DNA of 64,000 bases from Pedobacter kyonggii (GTDB lineage: Bacteria > Bacteroidota > Bacteroidia > Sphingobacteriales > Sphingobacteriaceae). Both the position numbers and the translations under genes were made by a program. Below the pieces are notes generated by a model. That model ran no database searches. It was not told where the DNA came from and saw only the letters and a list, made by a program, of their open reading frames with translations. Below, one piece after another: positions 59,803 to 64,000 of the stretch. The DNA is taken from contig NZ_SIXF01000011.1 in assembly GCF_004310665.1 (NCBI RefSeq), positions 102,268-166,267 of the forward strand, given 5' to 3'. Numbering within the stretch: the stretch's first letter is position 1; each line of letters starts with the position of its first letter.

Positions 59803-60114
59803 TTATAACATTTCGCTGTCTTCATCATCGTATGCATTCGGATCTTTATTCAATTCTTCTATATCCGATTCGTTATAGTCATCTGTTTCTGTTTCGTCAT
59901 CCTCATCTTCTTCGTCTTCCGGGCTTTCAATTTCTTCATTTAATTGTGTTCCCTCTCCATCCGCAAAAGGTACTTCGTCCGGCGTATATCCCTCATCTTC
60001 GGTTGGCTCAGGAGCAGCATGACCATCGGCTGCATTTCCTTCCGAACGGTTGATCTGGAACTGTTCGATATTCTGAATTTCTTCTTCAGGTTGATTGTTT
60101 TCTTGATTTTCCAT
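59803..60114 (-). CDS. Very acidic low-complexity protein
   Basis: This 103-residue protein is dominated by Glu, Asp, Asn, Pro and Gln, with long acidic runs such as SPEDEEDEDDETETDDY. It has no predicted membrane segment, cysteine or signal peptide. It is probably disordered in solution. Similar short acidic proteins occur in Bacteroidota genomes, but I do not know a function. The opposite strand also has open frames, yet this one has an intact ATG, normal length and a terminator directly downstream. Confidence 0.6.
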   Translation of the reverse strand: MENQENNQPEEEIQNIEQFQINRSEGNAADGHAAPEPTEDEGYTPDEVPFADGEGTQLNEEIESPEDEEDEDDETETDDYNESDIEELNKDPNAYDDEDSEML

Positions 60115-60281
60115 AGTAAAAGTCTTTTATAGTAGAACAGATTCAAATCAGATTAAGTTTAGAGAAAATTAAAATCTTAAACCACTGGTGTTGTAAGGTT
60201 TTTAAAAGATGGATATGATTTGTTCAAACTTTTTAAATGTTAACGGGGTTTTATTAATGCATTTACCTTAATTACTTAATA

Positions 60282-60965
60282 ATGAAAAACCATTTCAATA
60301 CCAGGAAAATAGCAGTAGTGGGAATGATTATTTCAGCTACTTCATTTAATGCTGTTGCAAAAGCTGACTGGCATTACGCAGGATCATTTGATTACATTAA
60401 TCAACAAGATAGCTTAACCACTGCGCAATTTTTGCAACAGGCAGCTATTGCAGGAATGAAAGAGGTATCGACTGGGAAACTTGCAGCAGAGAAAGCAACA
60501 GATCAAAAGATAAAGGCATTTGGCCAGATGATGGTTGATGATCATACCAAGGCCAATGAAGAATTAAGGTCATTGGCTAAACTTAAAAAAGTAAATTTGC
60601 CAATGAGTAGGCCAGAAGGTGAATTACGACCAGATGGCAGGGTGGATTCATCACCTGAAAATATGAAAGATACCTCGCGAACCAAAAATGCCGGAGGTGA
60701 GGCAGGTAATACTGGTCTGGCGAAAAAAAACGCGAATGATGCTACTGAAGCTGACGTGACCAATGCGATTGAAAAATTAAATAATTTAAGCGGGGCTTCA
60801 TTTGATAAAGCTTATGTCGAAATGATGGTTGTTGACCATCAAAACGCGGTTTTTTTATTCGAAAAAGCATCACAGTCTGCTGATCTTGAGGTTAAAGCGT
60901 ATGCAAATAAATATTTACCAACTTTACAAAAGCATTTAAAACAGATTAAAGCCTTAGCTAAATAA
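60282..60965 (+). CDS. DUF4142 exported protein, second copy
   Basis: This 227-residue protein has an N-terminal signal peptide (about residues 9-28, ending AVAKA) without a lipobox. A DUF4142 domain follows: FLQQAAIAGMKEVSTGKLAA, FGQMMVDDHTKANEEL and, after an inserted Ser/Gly/Asn-rich linker (about 115-155), FDKAYVEMMVVDHQNAVFLF. The paired His residues in DDH and VDH match the lipoprotein at 37.0 kb. The inserted linker splits the domain and makes this copy longer. It stands alone, divergent from the acidic-protein gene. A small AT-only hairpin follows the stop. Confidence 0.82.
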   Translation: MKNHFNTRKIAVVGMIISATSFNAVAKADWHYAGSFDYINQQDSLTTAQFLQQAAIAGMKEVSTGKLAAEKATDQKIKAFGQMMVDDHTKANEELRSLAKLKKVNLPMSRPEGELRPDGRVDSSPENMKDTSRTKNAGGEAGNTGLAKKNANDATEADVTNAIEKLNNLSGASFDKAYVEMMVVDHQNAVFLFEKASQSADLEVKAYANKYLPTLQKHLKQIKALAK

Positions 60966-61074
60966 TAACTTTAAGTTATTTGGCATGGTAACCTTGCTTT
61001 TATATTCTTATAAAACGATTTATTGGATTTGTAAGTTTAAATAATTAATATATTTGTTTAAACCTGACCAATAT

Positions 61075-62853
61075 ATGTTTCCAATAAAATGTTTTTCAGA
61101 TGTAGGATTTTTCGTCCTTTCACAACAAGAAAGTGAAACCCAATATGTAAAAAATTATAGTAAATGTTGTAGGTTTTCTTTGCAGACACTCCTCATATCT
61201 ACCAAGAAAATTTTCGTATGCTTTTTAGCCTTGAGTTCAATCTTTTTTACGGTTTATGCTAAGCCAAGAGCAGAACACCATCAGGCAGATATCGTAATCT
61301 ATGGCGGAACATCGGCCGGTATAATTGCTGCCGTACAAGCTGCCAAAATGGGTAAAAGCGTTATTGTAGTTTCACCCGACCGCCATCTTGGTGGTTTATC
61401 ATCTTCAGGGCTGGGCTTTACCGATACGGGAGATAAATCTGTAATTGGAGGCCTCGCCAGAACATTTTATCAGAAGGTTTATCAGCATTATCAGCAAGCT
61501 AGCACATGGAAATGGCAGAAAAAAGAAGAATACGGTAACAAAGGACAAGGGACACCTGCTATTGATGGAACGGACCGTACCATGTGGATTTTTGAACCTC
61601 ATGTTGCTGAACAGGTTATGGAAGATTTTGTCAAAGAAAATCAATTAAAAATTTACCGTGATGAATGGCTGGAGCGAAAACATGGAGTAAAGATGAAAGA
61701 TGGTAAGATTATCAGTATCAAAACCTTATCTGGCAAAATTTTTAATGCAAAAATATATATCGATGCTACTTATGAAGGCGATTTAATGGCTGCAGCTAAA
61801 GTAAGTTATCATATTGGCAGGGAAGCAAACCATGCCTATAACGAAAAGTGGAATGGGGTACAGACGCTGGTTTTTCAGCATGGGCATTATTTTAAAAATA
61901 ATATCGATCCTTATCAAATTCCCGGAGATAAAACAAGCGGCCTGTTACCGGGTATTTCTACTGATCAACCCGGGCCGAATGGAACGGCAGACCATAAAGT
62001 GCAGGCCTATTGTTACCGGATGTGCCTGACTGATCAGCCAGAAAACAAAATTGAATTTCCAAAACCAGACCGCTACAATGCCATGGATTACGAATTGCTG
62101 TTAAGGGTATTTAGCACTGGTTGGAATGAACTTTTTAATAAATACGATCCTATTCCGAACCATAAAACAGATACCAATAACCACGGACCGTTTAGCACCG
62201 ATTTTATTGGAATGAATTATGCTTATCCCGAAGCAGACTACACAAAACGGAGAGAAATTATCGAAGCTCACGAAAATTATCAAAAAGGATTAATGTACTT
62301 TATGGCCAACGATCCAAGAATACCCGAGAAAATTCAGCAGCAGGTTAAAAAATGGGGTTTGGCAAAAGATGAATTCAAGGATAACGGAAACTGGCCATAT
62401 CAGCTTTATGTACGGGAGGCGAGGAGAATGATAGGAGATTTTGTGATGACGGAGAATGAAGTTTTGGGTAAAAAAGAAGTTCCTAATCCAATAGGAATGG
62501 GGTCTTACGCCTTAGATTCTCATAACGTACAACGTTATGTTACGCCCGAAGGTTATGTGCAAAATGAGGGTGATATCGGCGTTAAAGCACCAAGACCTTA
62601 CAGCATTTCCTATCAGGCTATCGTACCCAAGAAAACCGAATGCAACAATTTGTTGGTTCCGGTTTGTTTGTCATCATCTCATATTGCTTACGGATCTGTT
62701 CGGATGGAGCCTGTATTTATGATTCTGGGCGAATCAGCTGCTACTGCTGCATCTTTGGCCATCGATCATAAAATCAATATTCAGGATGTAAATTATAATC
62801 AATTAAAAAACTTGTTGTTAAATCAAAAGCAGTATATAACTTCAGCTAACTAA
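61075..62853 (+). CDS. Exported FAD-dependent oxidoreductase
   Basis: This protein has about 592 residues if the ATG at 61075 is used; a TTG at 61054 is possible, and the true start may be later, because the signal-like hydrophobic run (KIFVCFLALSSIFFTVYA) only begins near residue 50. The FAD motif is IVIYGGTSAGIIAAVQAAKM, followed by DRHLGGLSSSGLGFTDTG, as in the FAD-dependent oxidoreductases of PF12831. A DAT(Y)EGDL segment and the C-terminal SSHIAYGSVRMEP fit the same family. Substrates are unknown; family members often sit in polysaccharide-use loci of this phylum. Confidence 0.8.
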   Translation: MFPIKCFSDVGFFVLSQQESETQYVKNYSKCCRFSLQTLLISTKKIFVCFLALSSIFFTVYAKPRAEHHQADIVIYGGTSAGIIAAVQAAKMGKSVIVVSPDRHLGGLSSSGLGFTDTGDKSVIGGLARTFYQKVYQHYQQASTWKWQKKEEYGNKGQGTPAIDGTDRTMWIFEPHVAEQVMEDFVKENQLKIYRDEWLERKHGVKMKDGKIISIKTLSGKIFNAKIYIDATYEGDLMAAAKVSYHIGREANHAYNEKWNGVQTLVFQHGHYFKNNIDPYQIPGDKTSGLLPGISTDQPGPNGTADHKVQAYCYRMCLTDQPENKIEFPKPDRYNAMDYELLLRVFSTGWNELFNKYDPIPNHKTDTNNHGPFSTDFIGMNYAYPEADYTKRREIIEAHENYQKGLMYFMANDPRIPEKIQQQVKKWGLAKDEFKDNGNWPYQLYVREARRMIGDFVMTENEVLGKKEVPNPIGMGSYALDSHNVQRYVTPEGYVQNEGDIGVKAPRPYSISYQAIVPKKTECNNLLVPVCLSSSHIAYGSVRMEPVFMILGESAATAASLAIDHKINIQDVNYNQLKNLLLNQKQYITSAN

Positions 62854-62966
62854 AGCGGTTTATTAAATTGGTGTAAATTCCACTGGTTGATTTTCATGGA
62901 CCATTTAAATCTGCGGGCTTAGAAGTGTTTATTTGATTGTACTTTCTTATGAAGATGAAGTAGTTG

Positions 62967-63000
62967 CTATACTAAAGGATAGCACTATCCTATGGTATAG
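62967..63000. promoter_or_regulatory. Nested palindrome upstream of the azoreductase gene
   Basis: Inner arms AGGATAG/CTATCCT (62976-62982, 62985-62991) and outer arms CTATAC/GTATAG (62967-62972, 62995-63000) share the same centre, giving a 34-bp near-perfect palindrome. It lies 28 bases before the TAATTTTG promoter element and about 57 bases before the start codon, and has no T run, so an operator is more likely than a terminator. Confidence 0.6.
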
Positions 63001-63027
63001 TAATAGCTTTTTGATACTTCATATCTA

Positions 63028-63035
63028 TAATTTTG
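63028..63035 (+). promoter_or_regulatory. Probable -7 promoter element of the azoreductase gene
   Basis: TAATTTTG matches the Bacteroidota -7 consensus TAnnTTTG and lies 21 bases before the ATG at 63057. The -33 element is poor: a TTG occurs 14 bases upstream, closer than the usual spacing. A weak basal promoter helped by a regulator at the palindrome would fit. Confidence 0.45.
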
Positions 63036-63056
63036 CCAGACATAAAAAGGCAAAAA

Positions 63057-63653
63057 ATGAAAATATTACATCTTATATCAAGCCCAAGGGGCGAAGCATC
63101 TTTCAGCATTAAATTGGGAAAAGCCATTGTAGAAAAATTACAGGCTGCTAATCCAGGCAGTAGTTTAGTTACGCACAACTTAACCGATTCTCCATTTCCA
63201 CATTTGGAGGAGGTGCATATTAATTCTTTCTTTACGCCACTCGAAAATTATACGCCTGAACTAGCAGAAGCAGTAAAACATTCTAACGAAGCCATTACCG
63301 AACTTAAAAATGCAGATGCCATTGTAATTGGCGTTCCGATGTACAATTTTGGTATTCACTCTACATTAAAGGCGTGGATAGATCATATTGCGCGTGCAGG
63401 ACAAACTTTCAATTATTCAGAAAATGGACCTGAAGGTTTAGTTAAGAACAAAAAAGTTTATCTGGCTATTTCTTCTGGCGGAGTATATTCTGAGGGGCCG
63501 ATGAAGGCTTACGACTTTACCGAATCCTACCTTAGATCGGTACTTGGCTTTTTGGGTATGGTAGATGTTTCGGTTTTCAGAGCCGAAGGTCTAAGTATGC
63601 CCAACCTGAAAGACGAGGCGTTAGGTAAAGCAGTTGAAAGTATAATACTTTAA
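63057..63653 (+). CDS. azoR: FMN-dependent NADH-azoreductase
   Basis: This 198-residue flavodoxin-fold protein starts at the ATG at 63057; an upstream in-frame Met codon at 63033 would overlap the promoter element. Signatures are MKILHLISSPRGEASFSIKL (FMN phosphate loop), VIGVPMYNFGIHSTLKAWID and VYLAISSGGVYSEGPM. AzoR uses NADH to reduce azo dyes and quinones and probably protects from electrophile stress. It is a single gene preceded by a strong palindrome, which suggests control by a dedicated repressor encoded elsewhere. Confidence 0.9.
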   Translation: MKILHLISSPRGEASFSIKLGKAIVEKLQAANPGSSLVTHNLTDSPFPHLEEVHINSFFTPLENYTPELAEAVKHSNEAITELKNADAIVIGVPMYNFGIHSTLKAWIDHIARAGQTFNYSENGPEGLVKNKKVYLAISSGGVYSEGPMKAYDFTESYLRSVLGFLGMVDVSVFRAEGLSMPNLKDEALGKAVESIIL

Positions 63654-63664
63654 GGGGTTTAATT

Positions 63665-63684
63665 CGTCATTGCGAGGAGGAACG
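63665..63684. repeat. Interrupted copy of a dispersed repeat
   Basis: CGTCATTGCGAGGAGGAACG matches the repeat at about 1829-1848 with one difference. At the first site the repeat continues ACGAAGCAATC, but here it changes to TCAGCCTGTCCC. The break suggests that the insertion sequence to the right landed inside this repeat. Confidence 0.6.
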
Positions 63685-63802
63685 TCAGCCTGTCCCAACT
63701 TTTCGCATTAGCGTCAAGTTAATGATATTGACAAAGGTTGAAAAGTCTGTGATTATTATTTAAAAAGGAAAAAGCAACTTGTAGTTCTAAACACATTTGA
63801 CA

Positions 63803-64000
63803 ATGTCTACAAGCCGCTTTTTCAACTCTAAAATAAAAAAAAGATTTGATATTTTTTTTAATGGATCAACCATTGATACTATAGCTCGGAGCAGTGGTTT
63901 TCTTCAGCGCAGTGCAAAGAAGATTTCTCCGATGGATTTTGTTATGGGCTTTGTGTTAAGCTGTTCTCAAATGCAAAACACATTCAGTCAATGGGCTTTC
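63803..64000 (+). mobile_element. Start of an IS4-type transposase gene (cut by the window edge)
   Basis: An ATG at 63803 opens a frame of 66 codons that runs to the right edge without a stop. The segment IDTIARSSGFLQRSAKKISP resembles the N-terminal domain of IS4-family transposases (ARETGFVQRxSKLTG type). It is followed by MDFVMGFVLSC. The catalytic DDE residues would lie beyond the window. The left end of the element is probably between 63685 and 63700, where a dispersed repeat is interrupted. The right end and target duplication cannot be seen. Confidence 0.65.

Overview
The window looks like chromosomal DNA from a member of the Bacteroidota, most likely a Pedobacter-like member of the Sphingobacteriaceae. 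This rests on AT-rich sequence, several TAnnTTTG-type promoter elements, the lack of clear Shine-Dalgarno sites, and the gene content: a XusABC-like TonB/DUF4374/PepSY cluster, GH29 fucosidases, DUF4142 proteins and a PSD/HEAT/cytochrome c protein. No database search was possible, so taxonomy and names are inference from recognised motifs.

Layout. 1-5 kb: the 3' end of an alpha-L-fucosidase, a small exported protein, repeat-rich intergenic DNA, a HAD-IIA phosphatase, a lipoprotein, an esterase and an SGNH hydrolase. 5-12 kb: a fatty-acid desaturase, then an exported propeller/HEAT/cytochrome c protein followed by a heparinase II/III-like protein. 12-14 kb: a cysteine pair (serine acetyltransferase, CysM), then a response regulator broken by an in-frame stop, next to an IS3 OrfA-like protein. 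14.5-15.4 kb is gene-poor. 15.4-16.7 kb: an orphan GHKL ATPase. 16.9-23.1 kb: a tightly coupled 5-oxoprolinase operon (pxpB-pxpC-pxpA), with an NRAMP-fold transporter that lacks the usual metal motif and an exported M1 aminopeptidase.

23.7-30.9 kb is the most interesting region: an ergothioneine operon. A FAD disulfide reductase is followed by an EgtV-like ATPase, an EgtU-like permease fused to its binding protein, EgtB and EgtD. A class V PLP enzyme (possible EgtE) converges on egtD and shares its stop site. The binding-protein domain of the EgtU-like protein is circularly permuted, and the reductase is a candidate for recycling ergothioneine disulfide. The locus would therefore take up, make and re-reduce the same thiol.

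31-37.6 kb: DinB and glyoxalase-fold proteins, acetate kinase and phosphotransacetylase, a perfect 98-bp tandem duplication, a CoiA-like nuclease-fold protein and a DUF4142 lipoprotein. 37.7-42.9 kb: a XusABC-like siderophore system behind a palindrome-bearing promoter and a hairpin-rich leader. 43.3-56.3 kb: nitrate assimilation. It has an FNR-like regulator with four cysteines, mobA, a rubredoxin-tailed protein, a nitrate reductase-associated protein, a fused nitrate reductase/FAD reductase/BFD protein, a nitrate transporter, nirD and nirB, and a divergent siroheme methyltransferase. A TGAT-N4-ATCA site sits between nirB and the methyltransferase. 56.5-64 kb: a second fucosidase, an SDR, a Kv-type channel with a zinc ribbon, an acidic protein, a second DUF4142 protein, an exported FAD oxidoreductase, an azoreductase behind a nested palindrome, and the start of an IS4-like transposase that appears to have entered a dispersed repeat.

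No tRNA, rRNA, CRISPR array, prophage or replication origin was seen.
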